Assembly: GCA_030066045.1 (NCBI GenBank)
Contig: JASJCJ010000006.1
Coordinates: forward strand, 1 to 64,000
Source of the DNA: Calothrix sp. MO_167.B12
GTDB lineage: Bacteria > Cyanobacteriota > Cyanobacteriia > Cyanobacteriales > Nostocaceae
Length of the DNA stretch: 64,000 bases
Direction: 5' to 3'
Position numbers and translations under genes: made by a program. The notes beneath the pieces were generated by a model. That model ran no database searches. It had not been told where the DNA came from and saw only the letters and a list, made by a program, of their open reading frames with translations. Of the stretch, positions 37,801-48,493 are shown in pieces (position 1 is the stretch's first letter; each line of letters opens with the position of its first letter).

Positions 37801-37925
37801 TTTATCTATACTCAAGCGGGGTTTAAAACCCCATCCCCTACGGGTTGTTTGTTTTGTGTTGGGGTTTAAATCCCCATTACAAAACGTAATTACGAATTAC
37901 GAATTACGAATTACGAATTGTTTAA
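37801..37925. repeat. Dispersed repeat, copy 1 (4 acgaatt units)
   Basis: Near-identical to 41299-41415; contains ggggtttaaaacccc and ggggtttaaatcccc palindromes. Confidence 0.9.
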
Positions 37926-38061
37926 GTAGGTTGGGTTGAAGAATGAAACCCAACGATAGCAATAGTTCTGTTGGGTTACGCTATCGCTAACCCAACCTAC
38001 AACAATTACGAATCTCAAGGTAGTTTTGGTTTAAGAGATTTATTCAGCAGAACCCACGTAT

Positions 38062-39030
38062 TTATTTGGGATTTCTCATTTTATTTATTTCTCGCTGCAA
38101 CTCTTCAATTTGTCGGCGTAAATTTTCTACCTCTTCTGGATTCTCTTCACCTCCAGGCTGCACATCCACAGCACCGGATGCCGGAGATTTTTTGTAATTT
38201 CCTTGCTTGATTTGCTCGTATTCTTGGGAAACCGCCCATTCCCGTAAATAACGCACCCGTTCTACCGGGAAAGGATGGGTAAGCATCATCCCTTGAGCGC
38301 CATTGTAAAGTAGGAATTTGTACACTTGATTCAAACTGTCTTCATCCAAAGCTTGATAGTTGTCTGACTGGTTAATGAACTCTTGTAAACTACATTCATT
38401 AGCATATTTGTGACTGCCACCAGAAAGCTTCATCATTGATAACATCACCGGCTCTAAGTCATCCATCACCAATAATGCCGCCCTATCTGCCGATAGCTCC
38501 GCCTTACGTCGCCATTCAAAAAAAGCAAAAATTAAACCAGTACTGACAAAATTACCTAAACCGAATGTAACGTCACCCAAGAAAGCAGCAGCATTCATCG
38601 CCCAAATCGCCATCTGGATTAAAATAGTATGACCACATTTAATATGTCCTAATTCATGGGCTATTACAGTCCTAATTTCGTCTTCGTTAAGTAAATCTAG
38701 TAAACCTGTATTGATGACTATGTAAGGATGATCTTGACCTAGAGCGTAACTATTTACTTGGGCATTTTGGGCGACAAACAGTCCTGGCTCTGGATAAATA
38801 TCCAAATCTCGGACACATTCCCTAAATATCTGGTAAATCGTGGAGTATTGGCGAGGTCCAACTTGAATGGAGTTACCCATGAGGGAAATCAACTGGGGAC
38901 GCTCATAAATAAACTCCACAAATTTACGGGCGATTAAATCAAATCCTGGTAGGCTGCGTAATGCTTGTTCGGCTTGAATATCTAAGGGGTGTTTGAAGGC
39001 TTCGCTAGAAATTCCTGTGTATGTTGCCAT
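38062..39030 (-). CDS. M48 family zinc metallopeptidase
   Basis: HExxH in VIAHELGHIKCGH with downstream ELSADRAA glutamate. Confidence 0.92.
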   Translation of the reverse strand: MATYTGISSEAFKHPLDIQAEQALRSLPGFDLIARKFVEFIYERPQLISLMGNSIQVGPRQYSTIYQIFRECVRDLDIYPEPGLFVAQNAQVNSYALGQDHPYIVINTGLLDLLNEDEIRTVIAHELGHIKCGHTILIQMAIWAMNAAAFLGDVTFGLGNFVSTGLIFAFFEWRRKAELSADRAALLVMDDLEPVMLSMMKLSGGSHKYANECSLQEFINQSDNYQALDEDSLNQVYKFLLYNGAQGMMLTHPFPVERVRYLREWAVSQEYEQIKQGNYKKSPASGAVDVQPGGEENPEEVENLRRQIEELQREINKMRNPK

Positions 39031-39430
39031 TGTTCTTTGGTAATTAGTAATGAATCAGTAGTTAAAGGAAACTCTTAACAGGGAACAGGGAACAGTGCAG
39101 GCGTTGGACGAGGATTTAAACCCCGTCCAACGCAATCGTCCCAAAAGGATGGGGCTTGGAACCCACTGGTGGGTCGAGGGAACTCAAGGGCAACAACCTT
39201 TGACTGTTGCCTGTTGCCCGTTCCCTATTCCCTCGACCGAAGGTCGGTCTAAACTCCGGAACTGTTGCCAAAGTACCTTTTGCAATCGGGTTGGGCAATA
39301 TTTTTATAGAGGAGATGTTTCGTAGTTTAACAACTCAGAACAGGAGACTGTCACACCCGTCAAGCTGACAAGAGACATAATAGGAGTGGGGAGATTGGAA
39401 GTAAAAATGACTTTATGGGATTAAAAGCTT

Positions 39431-40990
39431 GTGATTGAGGCAGAAGTTCATTTATCACTACATAACTTCCTGCGATCGCAGGCGGGTTTACCTTCTTGGC
39501 ACCATCATCTGACGATGGCAAGGCTTGTGGCGCGTACTTTACGGACTGGACGTAGTTCTTTAATTCAAGTGGGAGCAACTTGTGGCTATCAAGGACTGTA
39601 TCGCACTAGTTTTGTGGCATCGGCTTTGATTTGGCATGGTGCTGTCATTATTGTGGCTCCCGAAGATGTCCAGCAAAGGTTACTCCGGGTAGAAATTCCC
39701 CGATTACAGCAATGGTTACAAGTCAATAAGCCGATCTACACTAGGGATACTTTCCCTGGAGAAAATTTTTCCGGGTTATTGTTAATGTCCCCCCAGGCTT
39801 GGTTAAAAGCACAGTTATCGGCAGCAAATAGTTTTCCCTGTATCCCCACAATTATTGATGGGGTTGATGATTTAGAAGATTGGGTACGCCAACAACTCAC
39901 CGTTACCATTCAACCCCAAGACTGGGAACAACTCCAATTGGCTTGTCCCCAAGAAGCTGAAGTAATTCGGTCAGCGAAAGCACAACTCACCCATGAAATA
40001 TTCCAGCATCCTGCCAATCCTTACGAATGTTATTTAACTTCTGCAACGGAAACAGAAATCCTACTGCGTCTGTATTCTGCTTTAGATGTTCCTCATCTTC
40101 CAGAACCCTGGCAACAATTCTGGGAATTATTGACTCATCTTACTTCCCACACTCCCCACACTCCCCACACTCCCCACACTTCCCTCTCTTGGACAACCAT
40201 TGCTCGTCGCCAAGGTTTATTCTCTCTCCACTGCGCTCCCATAGAAGTTGATCAATTACTTGCACCAATTTGGCAAAGACAGCCGGTGGTATTAATTGGT
40301 AGTGCTTTGGAACCGGATACAGAAGCTCCTTTGTTCCGCCAACGTATGGGTTTAGAGGATGTTACCTGTTTAAATTTTTCTAGCGATCGCCAAACTGAGG
40401 CCATTCAGCTGTATATTCCCTATCAACTGCCCCTACCCAATACCCCAGAATTTCAACCAGCATTCATTCATAAAGTCCGCACTCTCATTTGTTTAAGTGC
40501 TACCGCCCCAGGGTTAACTGTAGTATTGGTGGGAGATGTACCGTTGAAGGGACAGGTAGCAGCAATTCTCGCCTCCGAATATGGTTCCCGGGTACAAGTA
40601 GAAAAAACCTGCTTGGATGAAAACAGTATTTTAATCAGTGGTTGGGAATTTTGGCGATCGCATCAAAATGTTTTACCCTCACCCCAGTTGTTGATTGTGG
40701 CAACTTTACCCTTACCGTCATTGGAACACCCCCTGGTAGCCGGTAGAGTTGCCCACTACAAGCGATCGCATCAAGATTGGTTCCGGTTATATTTATTACC
40801 TACTGCTTTAACTGAATTACAACGAGCGATCGCTCCCGCCAGGGAAAGTCAAGGAATTGTGGCTTTACTGGATAGCCGGGTAGTGAATCGCAGTTACGGT
40901 GCTCAAGTCCTCAGTGCTTTGAGTCCCTTAGCTAGAATCAACTATTTAGATCCCAGCCTGTTTAATCACAACAGTGAAGATAATTCTTAA
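39431..40990 (+). CDS. Conserved cyanobacterial protein, possibly helicase-related
   Basis: Long HIP1-containing ORF; weak P-loop-like region, SSLIQVGATCGYQGLYRTSFVASALIWHGAVIIVAP. Confidence 0.55.
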   Translation: MIEAEVHLSLHNFLRSQAGLPSWHHHLTMARLVARTLRTGRSSLIQVGATCGYQGLYRTSFVASALIWHGAVIIVAPEDVQQRLLRVEIPRLQQWLQVNKPIYTRDTFPGENFSGLLLMSPQAWLKAQLSAANSFPCIPTIIDGVDDLEDWVRQQLTVTIQPQDWEQLQLACPQEAEVIRSAKAQLTHEIFQHPANPYECYLTSATETEILLRLYSALDVPHLPEPWQQFWELLTHLTSHTPHTPHTPHTSLSWTTIARRQGLFSLHCAPIEVDQLLAPIWQRQPVVLIGSALEPDTEAPLFRQRMGLEDVTCLNFSSDRQTEAIQLYIPYQLPLPNTPEFQPAFIHKVRTLICLSATAPGLTVVLVGDVPLKGQVAAILASEYGSRVQVEKTCLDENSILISGWEFWRSHQNVLPSPQLLIVATLPLPSLEHPLVAGRVAHYKRSHQDWFRLYLLPTALTELQRAIAPARESQGIVALLDSRVVNRSYGAQVLSALSPLARINYLDPSLFNHNSEDNS

Positions 40991-41060
40991 CATAATGATG
41001 ATTAGTCAGCTGGCATACAAGCGTTATGATCGACCATAAACAGCATTCGATTTTAAGAAC

Positions 41061-41276
41061 ATGGGCGAAGCAAAGCGTCGTAAAGCTGCATTAGGAGAAA
41101 AATACGGTCAAGAATCTCGCATCCTCCCTTGGGTTCCCATTACCAAAACCCAAGCAGATTTGTTTATGAAATGGACAACGCGGGGAAGCTGGTTTGGCAT
41201 TGGCTTGATGGTGGTACTTTGGGTCACCATCCGCTTTATTGGACCAGCCTTTGGTTGGTGGCAAGTAGTAGATTAG
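41061..41276 (+). CDS. DUF2839-like small membrane protein
   Basis: MGEAKRRKAALGEKYGQE... plus one TM helix, recognised as the cyanobacterial DUF2839 pattern. Confidence 0.8.
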   Translation: MGEAKRRKAALGEKYGQESRILPWVPITKTQADLFMKWTTRGSWFGIGLMVVLWVTIRFIGPAFGWWQVVD

Positions 41277-41298
41277 GCTCACTGGAGACGGTAAATCA

Positions 41299-41415
41299 TT
41301 TATCTATACTCCTAGGGGTTTAAAACCCCATCCCCTACGGGTTGTTTGTTTTGTGTTGGGGTTTAAATCCCCATTACAAAACGTAATTACGAATTACGAA
41401 TTACGAATTGTTTAA
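41299..41415. repeat. Dispersed repeat, copy 2 (3 acgaatt units)
   Basis: Near-identical to 37801-37925. Confidence 0.9.
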
Positions 41416-41436
41416 CGTCTTCATTATCAACCAGTC

Positions 41437-42396
41437 ATGAAAATTAGGATTCTTTCAGCCGATGATGTGAGGGCAGTTCTTCCCATGCCCCAAGCTATTG
41501 ATGCTGTTAAAACGGCATTTGCCCAACTTGCAGCCAATCAGGCAACCGTACCCCTACGCAGCCCAATTGCTACAGATAAAGGTATCACCTTATTGATGCC
41601 TGCTTATTTACATCAAACTCAAGATTTGGGGATTAAAATTGTCTCTGTTTATGATCAAAACCCTGAACTGGGCTTACCAACAGTAACAGCAACGGTGTTA
41701 TTATTAGATCCCCAAACAGGACAACCAAAAGCTTTTATGGATGGCAACAGCCTCACAGCTTTACGGACTGGTGCTGCTGGGGGTTTGGCAGCGAAATTAT
41801 TAGCTCGCCAGGATGGGAAGGTGGTAGCACTATTTGGAGCTGGGGTACAAGCTAGGGTGCAGTTACAAGGGGTGATGGCTGTCCGCACGATTGAGCAGGT
41901 GAATCTGATTAGTCGCACCAAGGCTTCGGCGGAAAAGTTAGGAGCTGAGATTGCGACTTGGTCAAATCCTCCAGTTGTTAATTTAGTCACAACACCCCAG
42001 CAAGCAATTATCAATGCAGATATTGTCATTACTGCTACCAATTCTACAACACCGTTATTTGATGGCAATGACCTGAAACCAGGTACTCACATTACTGCTG
42101 TCGGTGCTTTTACTCCGCAAATGCGAGAGTTAGATGATATTACTGTACAAAGAGCTAGGATTGTGGTGGATTCTCGTACAGCTTGTTTGGCAGAAGCGGG
42201 AGATATTATTATTCCCCAAGCAAAGATTGATGGGGAATTAGGAGAAATTATTAATGGTGTCAAATCAGGAAGGCATTCTCAAGAGGAAATTACTTGTTTT
42301 AAGTCTGTGGGGGTGGCAGTTCAAGATGCGGTGGTAGGAGCGGCAATTTTAGCTGGGGCAGAGGTTAAGGGTTTGGGTGTTGTGGTGGAAGTTTGA
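41437..42396 (+). CDS. Ornithine cyclodeaminase/mu-crystallin family protein
   Basis: MKIRILSADDVRAVLPMPQAIDAVKTAF, TALRTGAAGGLAAKLLAR, ALFGAGVQARVQL. Confidence 0.92.
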   Translation: MKIRILSADDVRAVLPMPQAIDAVKTAFAQLAANQATVPLRSPIATDKGITLLMPAYLHQTQDLGIKIVSVYDQNPELGLPTVTATVLLLDPQTGQPKAFMDGNSLTALRTGAAGGLAAKLLARQDGKVVALFGAGVQARVQLQGVMAVRTIEQVNLISRTKASAEKLGAEIATWSNPPVVNLVTTPQQAIINADIVITATNSTTPLFDGNDLKPGTHITAVGAFTPQMRELDDITVQRARIVVDSRTACLAEAGDIIIPQAKIDGELGEIINGVKSGRHSQEEITCFKSVGVAVQDAVVGAAILAGAEVKGLGVVVEV

Positions 42397-42419
42397 CTGT
42401 AATCACTTGAATTTGCACC

Positions 42420-44837
42420 CTAAACAACATCTTTGCGCTTTTGAAATATCAACGCAACTACTAAATAAACCACCAGATGAGCGGCCAAAATTCCCAAGTT
42501 TAAACGCAAGTTATCCCAGTCAGCATCGTAAACCTCAGAGGGTTTGACAATTGTTACTGGGGTTTTTTCAGGAATCATTTTATTGACATCAACTAAAGCA
42601 CCATAGGCTCCCATAGACCAACGACTGATTGTCAACCAACTCAATTTGGCGGGGATGTTGTTTAACTCAAATAATACTCCTGAAAGAATAATCTGGGGAA
42701 TCATAATTAAGGGGAGAATACTATTTGCTTCGTTCTCATTCTTCACCACAGCGGAAATCATCAAACTCAAGCTGACACTAGCTAATAAACTCAAGAAAAC
42801 TGTGATTCCTAGACCTAAAAACCAAGGAAACAGATCTGATTCTGGCGATTTGAAACCAATCAAAACAGCTACCACAATCAAGAGGGTTTGTAGTAGGGTT
42901 AAGCCAGAACGAATTAATATTTTAGAACCCAAATAGGGAATTAAGCCCAGATTAATCAGTCTTTCCCTGGCATAAATAGCTGCTTCTTTAACAATTTCCC
43001 GCACGGAACTGGAAAGTCCTACCCAAATACCAATACAAGCAAAGATAAATAATACTTTTAATGCTAGGGGATTTTGGGAGGCTTCTAGTTTATCAAGTTT
43101 TCCTAGGGGAGTTTCATCTGTTAATATCCAAGCTGTTAAGGCGATCGCAATTGGTCCAGATAGCAAGGACAAAATCCAACTTGTGCGATCGCGTATTACT
43201 AACTGGAGATACCTCTGGGACAGCAACCACAGTTGTTTAAATGGAGATATCCCGGTGTGGATCTTCCGGTCTGTTTTAAATTTCGTGTCCTGCCCTGACT
43301 TGAGCAGAGATTTAACATAACGATCGCATTGGGGAGAGCGATCGTATTTATCTGCCCAATATTCTACGTTTTCCAGCACTTTCTGGGGAGAATTACCCTG
43401 ATCGAGTTTAATATAAATATCGGAAAAATACTTAAAATCATTAGAGGGCATTTCAAAGAAATTCAGAGCTTCTTTGGGTTCTCCAAAGTAGCATAACTTA
43501 CCACCTCTACCCATAAAAACAATGCGATCGCAGGCTTCAATATTGGCGGTGGCATGAGTAACTAATACTACGGTCCTTCCTTGGTTTGCCAATTCCCGCA
43601 ATAGGTGCATCATTTCTTTATCTAACCCTGGATCTAAACCAGAAGTCGGCTCATCCAGGAAAAATAGCTTGGGATCGGCCAGTAATTCTACCCCAATGCT
43701 CACCCGTTTTCGCTGTCCACCACTGAGGTTACGAATAAAGTTGTCCTTCACATGGGTTAGTTGAATTTGTTGTAGCGTTGTTTTTACTACCTGTTTAACA
43801 TCCGTATCCGGTGGTAGTCGCAGTTTACAAGCATAAGCTAAAACCTCTTGTACCCTTAGGTCTGGATGGACAATATCATCCTGGGGTACATAGCCAATTT
43901 GGGTACGATACACAGGCCAATTTTGGCGCAGATTATCCCCATTCAGGAACACAACCCCCGAAGACACAGGCTCAATCCCTAACAGAGACTTCATTAAGGT
44001 GGATTTACCCGCACCACTACCACCAACTAAAGCCACCAATTGTCCCGGCTCAATCACTAAAGAAACATTGTTAAGAATGGTCTTGTCCTTACCTTCCTTA
44101 TCCTTAACCTGACGTATTAACTTATGAACATCCAGGCGAATTTGACTACCAGTATCTTGGATTTCTAAGTAATCTCGCCGATAAGCTAAACTAAAAGGAC
44201 CAATGTGGATAATATTTCCAGGTTGGAGTTGTGCCCGTTTGTCAATGCGTTGACCATCAACAAAAGTACCATTTGTACTATTATCTTGGATAATATGTCC
44301 ACCTTTTCCATCAGGCAAAATCGTGGCGTGCAAGCGGGAAACTGTAGGCGCGTCTAATTGCATGGAAGCATAGCGATTGCTATGCAAAGCACGACCCAAT
44401 TGTACGGGCCATTCTTTTAAATCTTTCAATACCAAACGTCGTTTGCTAGGAATGGCAGCCGGACTAGTACTAGGATTAAAATAGGTCAGTGTAATTCGAT
44501 TATGGGGAGATTGTCCAACTTCCAATTGCGCCCCATTTTTTAATAAATATCCCTCATGAAAATCAATGCGATTGTGATTTAAAAATACTCCATTACGACT
44601 GGGATTATTTTTATCTCCATCAAAAATTCTATACTCGTCTCCTTCCTTGACTAAAACAGCTTGTCGCCGAGAACAAACCTCCCATCCAATAGGTACATCC
44701 AAATCTGCCCATTCTCGGCCTCTCCCCAAACGGTGTTCTTGTTTGTGTAAATCTAGCCGCAGAATTTGACCTTGATTGTTAATTTCCAAATAAGGTTTAG
44801 GAGCTACTTGAGTGGGTTGTTCAAAATTACCAGTCAT
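42420..44837 (-). CDS. FHA-domain ABC-2 type transporter (fused ATPase-permease)
   Basis: Two FHA repeats (VSRLHATILPDGKGGHIIQDNSTNGTFVDG), Walker A GGSGAGKST, LSGGQRKRVSIGVELL, ABC-2 membrane domain. Confidence 0.93.
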   Translation of the reverse strand: MTGNFEQPTQVAPKPYLEINNQGQILRLDLHKQEHRLGRGREWADLDVPIGWEVCSRRQAVLVKEGDEYRIFDGDKNNPSRNGVFLNHNRIDFHEGYLLKNGAQLEVGQSPHNRITLTYFNPSTSPAAIPSKRRLVLKDLKEWPVQLGRALHSNRYASMQLDAPTVSRLHATILPDGKGGHIIQDNSTNGTFVDGQRIDKRAQLQPGNIIHIGPFSLAYRRDYLEIQDTGSQIRLDVHKLIRQVKDKEGKDKTILNNVSLVIEPGQLVALVGGSGAGKSTLMKSLLGIEPVSSGVVFLNGDNLRQNWPVYRTQIGYVPQDDIVHPDLRVQEVLAYACKLRLPPDTDVKQVVKTTLQQIQLTHVKDNFIRNLSGGQRKRVSIGVELLADPKLFFLDEPTSGLDPGLDKEMMHLLRELANQGRTVVLVTHATANIEACDRIVFMGRGGKLCYFGEPKEALNFFEMPSNDFKYFSDIYIKLDQGNSPQKVLENVEYWADKYDRSPQCDRYVKSLLKSGQDTKFKTDRKIHTGISPFKQLWLLSQRYLQLVIRDRTSWILSLLSGPIAIALTAWILTDETPLGKLDKLEASQNPLALKVLFIFACIGIWVGLSSSVREIVKEAAIYARERLINLGLIPYLGSKILIRSGLTLLQTLLIVVAVLIGFKSPESDLFPWFLGLGITVFLSLLASVSLSLMISAVVKNENEANSILPLIMIPQIILSGVLFELNNIPAKLSWLTISRWSMGAYGALVDVNKMIPEKTPVTIVKPSEVYDADWDNLRLNLGILAAHLVVYLVVALIFQKRKDVV

Positions 44838-45221
44838 TTCAGTTATCAGTTATCAGTAACAATTTACGAAGGAATGAGCATTCACAAATATGTTGTAATC
44901 AATAATTGATTGGATTTTTATGACAGAAAATGTATAGTTGTAAAGCTTATTTTTATTTTTTATTTCCGGTACATATACTAGCAGCATAAAAGCTGATTAA
45001 AAGTTAATTTTTCTCAAACATTGAGAACCCATAGATATTTAAAGAGGGATAATGAAATTATAGCGTTTCCTTATTCAACGAGTTACACCAGAAGCTTGAT
45101 TCGCCAAGCCTTTCAGCTTTAAATATGTATCTCACCAAAAAAGTAAGGCTATTAGTGTATAAGTGCAGTAGGCAAGAAAAAATCCCAGGATGTCACAAAA
45201 CTTTAAATCATCCAAAACCCT

Positions 45222-45340
45222 GTTGACCAAAAAATCGAATGGATACAAGCCGTGTGGATACCCCTACGGGGAAGCAAGCTACATCCGTGGAGAGAAAAAT
45301 GTTTTCCTTATCTCATTAGCCCCTCGATTCATCGATGGGA
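45222..45340. repeat. Dispersed repeat, interrupted copy
   Basis: Reverse-complement homologue of 54505-54602 with an extra gtagcttgcttccccgtaggggtatccac-type segment. Confidence 0.6.
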
Positions 45341-45435
45341 TAATAATTCTACATTCTTCATTCTAAATTCTAAATTCTCGGCATCCCAGTTTTTATTTAA
45401 CATTGTTATTTTTAACATCATGTCTCCAGAATAAT

Positions 45436-46335
45436 ATGTTTTACCGTCGTTTTTTACTTTTGCAAATCTTAGTACTAGTTGGGCTACTAAGCATAGGATG
45501 TGATACAAAAAAAACTGTCCCCTCTACGGAAAAATTAACCATTGGTGTAGTTAGCTATGGGGAAGGCAAGGTTTCGCTAGATAAGTACAACCGTTTTAAG
45601 GACTATATTGCAGCTAGAACTCGCTCCATTAGAGTTGATGTAGAACCGGCTTACAATGAATTACAGGCGATTGCTCAAATTAAGCGCAAAAGGTGGGATA
45701 TTGTATTTGCTACCCCTGGTTTAGCAGCAACCGCCATTGGCAAAGAATTATATGTGCCTTTGTTCTCTATGGAAAATGTCAGTCGCAGACAACGCTCATT
45801 ACTAATTGTCAGCAACGATAGCCCCATTGAGAAAATCAGTGATTTGGCAAATAAAACCGTTGCTTTAGGAGAGCCTGGTTCTGCATCTGGTTATTATCTA
45901 CCTTTATATGATCTCTACGGTTTAACCTTGGCTCAAATTCGTTTCGCGCCCACCCCAAAAACAGTACTAGAGTGGCTCAACGACAAGACTGTAGAAGCGG
46001 GTGCTTTGTCCCAAGGGGATTTTGCAACTTATAAACACCAATTCCCTGACACCAAATTTAGAACCATACATACTAGCCGTTGGATTCCCCCTGGAGTTGT
46101 TTTGATTGCACCTACTGTAGAACTCAACCGACAACAACAAATCAAAAAAATCATGGGTGAAGCACCAGCAGATATTGCCGCAGACGCAGGGTACATCCCA
46201 GGAGCACAACTCCCTCAATACAAGCAGTTTATTCAATTGGTGGAAAAAGTCAGACCCCTAGAATCAGCAGTTAAAAATACACCGGCTGTCTTAATTCATG
46301 AAAAATCCAAACCACAAGAACAAGCACTTAGATAG
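45436..46335 (+). CDS. PhnD-like substrate-binding lipoprotein
   Basis: Lipobox LLSIGC; EKLTIGVVSYGEGKVSLDKYNRFKDYIAART. ATG 45436 preferred. Confidence 0.85.
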   Translation: MFYRRFLLLQILVLVGLLSIGCDTKKTVPSTEKLTIGVVSYGEGKVSLDKYNRFKDYIAARTRSIRVDVEPAYNELQAIAQIKRKRWDIVFATPGLAATAIGKELYVPLFSMENVSRRQRSLLIVSNDSPIEKISDLANKTVALGEPGSASGYYLPLYDLYGLTLAQIRFAPTPKTVLEWLNDKTVEAGALSQGDFATYKHQFPDTKFRTIHTSRWIPPGVVLIAPTVELNRQQQIKKIMGEAPADIAADAGYIPGAQLPQYKQFIQLVEKVRPLESAVKNTPAVLIHEKSKPQEQALR

Positions 46336-46550
46336 GGCTTGCAGCAAAAAGTCATGATTGTGAGGGTAGGGAATAGGGAATGGGCAATAGGCAATAGTTC
46401 GGTGCCTATGAGTTTCTATTCAAAATATCATCAAAAATTAGAGATGCAAGAATTTTCAACCTAAAATCCTAATTGACTTGCACGCCCTTCCCAAAAAATA
46501 GCCCTTATGCATTGATAAATCAATGTTTTATAGTTATTCAGCAGACCCTA
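46333..46550. mobile_element. MITE-like element, copy 1 (~218 bp)
   Basis: TIRs tagggcttgcagcaaaaag / agttattcagcagacccta; homologous to 56613-56830. Confidence 0.55.
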
Positions 46551-46931
46551 GATAAATAAACTTAACAAAAATTAACTATTTTTTTGCGAATTTGTGGAGA
46601 TTTTTTTTGAAAAAAAGATTATGTGTGTAAGAGTGGAATATTTATTGATACTCGTTGATTTGGGTCACTCAAGATGTCCTAATTTTGATAGTGGCGATCG
46701 CTATTTTCTCAGTATATAAAATATCTTTTTATACATTGTTTGCCGTGATTACTTGTAGGGGATAGAAACTATTACAGGTCAGGGTCAATAAACCAACCAT
46801 TTATAAAACCTCAAAGCTAGAGAACACAATACTTTTGACTTTTGACTGACCCGCAGCGGTAATATCCCTTAACTAATCCCATCGCCAGACAATTAAATCA
46901 TAGATAATAATTTATAGGAGGTGTAGTAAAA

Positions 46932-48392
46932 ATGTCTCAATCCCCATTGTTGAAACCAGAAATACCATCAGGAACTGTCATTGATAGCCGCTATCTCATC
47001 CAAGAACTTCTGGGGCAAGGAGGATTGGGCAGAACCTACTTAGCGTTTGATACTCGCCGTTTCAATGAACCCTGTGTATTAAAGGAATTTGCTCCCATTG
47101 GTACAGGGAAAAATGAATTAGAAAGATGTCGCAATCTTTTTATCAGAGAGGCGAAAATTCTTTATCAACTAGAGCATCCACAAATTCCCCGTTTTTTAGC
47201 CTGCTTTGAGGGAGATGGTAGATTATTTTTAGTCCAAGAGTTTGTCGATGGAAAAACCTACTCCGCTCTATTAGCAGACAGACAAACCGCAGGGCGAGCT
47301 TTTTCCGAGCCAGAAACCATCCAGTGGTTGAAGAATCTCCTCCCAGTTTTGTCATACGTACATCGCCATCACATCATCCATCGAGATATTTCCCCAGATA
47401 ATATTATGCTGCCAAAGGGTAAAAATTTGCCCGTGTTGATTGATTTTGGTGTAGGAAAGCAAATAGCAGATATCAAAGAAGTGGGAAATTCCACCCAAGT
47501 AACCTTTGTGGGGAAAATGTCTCTTGTTGGTAAAGTGGGATATGCACCCAGAGAGCAAATTAGTTTAGGTGTATGTTCGGCTAGTAGCGATATTTATGCA
47601 TTAGGGGTAACAGCAATTGTCCTCCTCACGGGTAAAGATCCCTCCTTCCTCATGGATCAATATACCTTGGAATGGAAATGGCATTTTTATGCTCATGTCA
47701 GCCCAAATTTTTCCCAAATTTTGGATAAAATGCTGGCAGATACTCCCAAGAATCGATACCAAACATCCCAGGAAGTTCTCAAAGATTTAGAAATTTTGCC
47801 TGCAACTCCAACAGTTGCTGTTAATGTTGAAAATCAGAAATTACCAACCACAAAAACCACATTTTTTGACAGTTCAGAGGAATTTTTACCTGTTGCCTCT
47901 AATATTGGGAATATGACAGAAGCTCAAACTCCTGTCACTAGTTTTGATAGTACACAGGAATCTCAATTACCAGCAGCATCTGTAAATAATCAACATGAAG
48001 ATGTGGTGGAGATAGAGCCGCCAGAATTGGCAAATTCCACCAGACTTGATATTTCTGCTCACCAATTTGCCCCTGAGTCCGAGCAAAATTTCACGCAACC
48101 GCCCTCATCTTTCCAAAAGTCCCCAGAAACAGCATTTAGTTCCCCTCAGACTTCAGAAAATTCTCAATATATATTATCTCAAAATCAGCAAAATACTTCT
48201 CTCAACTCTGTTTTTATCCATCGCTGTCAAGAAGAATTAGCTTATTATATAGGACCGATGGCAAGTATGATTGTAGAGGATACCTTGATAGATAATCCTC
48301 AAGTATCCCCTTATCAATTTGTAGAAATTCTTGCCAGAGAAATTCCTGAATCTCAAAGTGCTATTGAGTTTACCCGTAAATTAGTCAGTTAA
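46932..48392 (+). CDS. Ser/Thr protein kinase with C-terminal alpha-helical domain
   Basis: YLIQELLGQGGLGRTYLA, HRDISPDNIMLP, DFGVGKQI. Confidence 0.92.
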   Translation: MSQSPLLKPEIPSGTVIDSRYLIQELLGQGGLGRTYLAFDTRRFNEPCVLKEFAPIGTGKNELERCRNLFIREAKILYQLEHPQIPRFLACFEGDGRLFLVQEFVDGKTYSALLADRQTAGRAFSEPETIQWLKNLLPVLSYVHRHHIIHRDISPDNIMLPKGKNLPVLIDFGVGKQIADIKEVGNSTQVTFVGKMSLVGKVGYAPREQISLGVCSASSDIYALGVTAIVLLTGKDPSFLMDQYTLEWKWHFYAHVSPNFSQILDKMLADTPKNRYQTSQEVLKDLEILPATPTVAVNVENQKLPTTKTTFFDSSEEFLPVASNIGNMTEAQTPVTSFDSTQESQLPAASVNNQHEDVVEIEPPELANSTRLDISAHQFAPESEQNFTQPPSSFQKSPETAFSSPQTSENSQYILSQNQQNTSLNSVFIHRCQEELAYYIGPMASMIVEDTLIDNPQVSPYQFVEILAREIPESQSAIEFTRKLVS

Positions 48393-48460
48393 GAAATGTT
48401 GTGTATGGTTGCTGGAATTACCAATATTTTTAATGCATGATTTGATTACTTACGGTGTCC

Positions 48461-48493
48461 AGAACCCCGACTTTTTCAAAAAGTCGGGGTTCT
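48461..48493. repeat. Perfect palindrome agaaccccgactttttcaaaaagtcggggttct
   Basis: 16-bp perfect arms around one central base; related palindrome at 59710-59740. Confidence 0.9.

Noticed and set aside
37971-38210. 79-aa plus-strand ORF across the end of the M48 peptidase gene
   Set aside because: Antisense to the peptidase C-terminus and begins inside a dispersed repeat.
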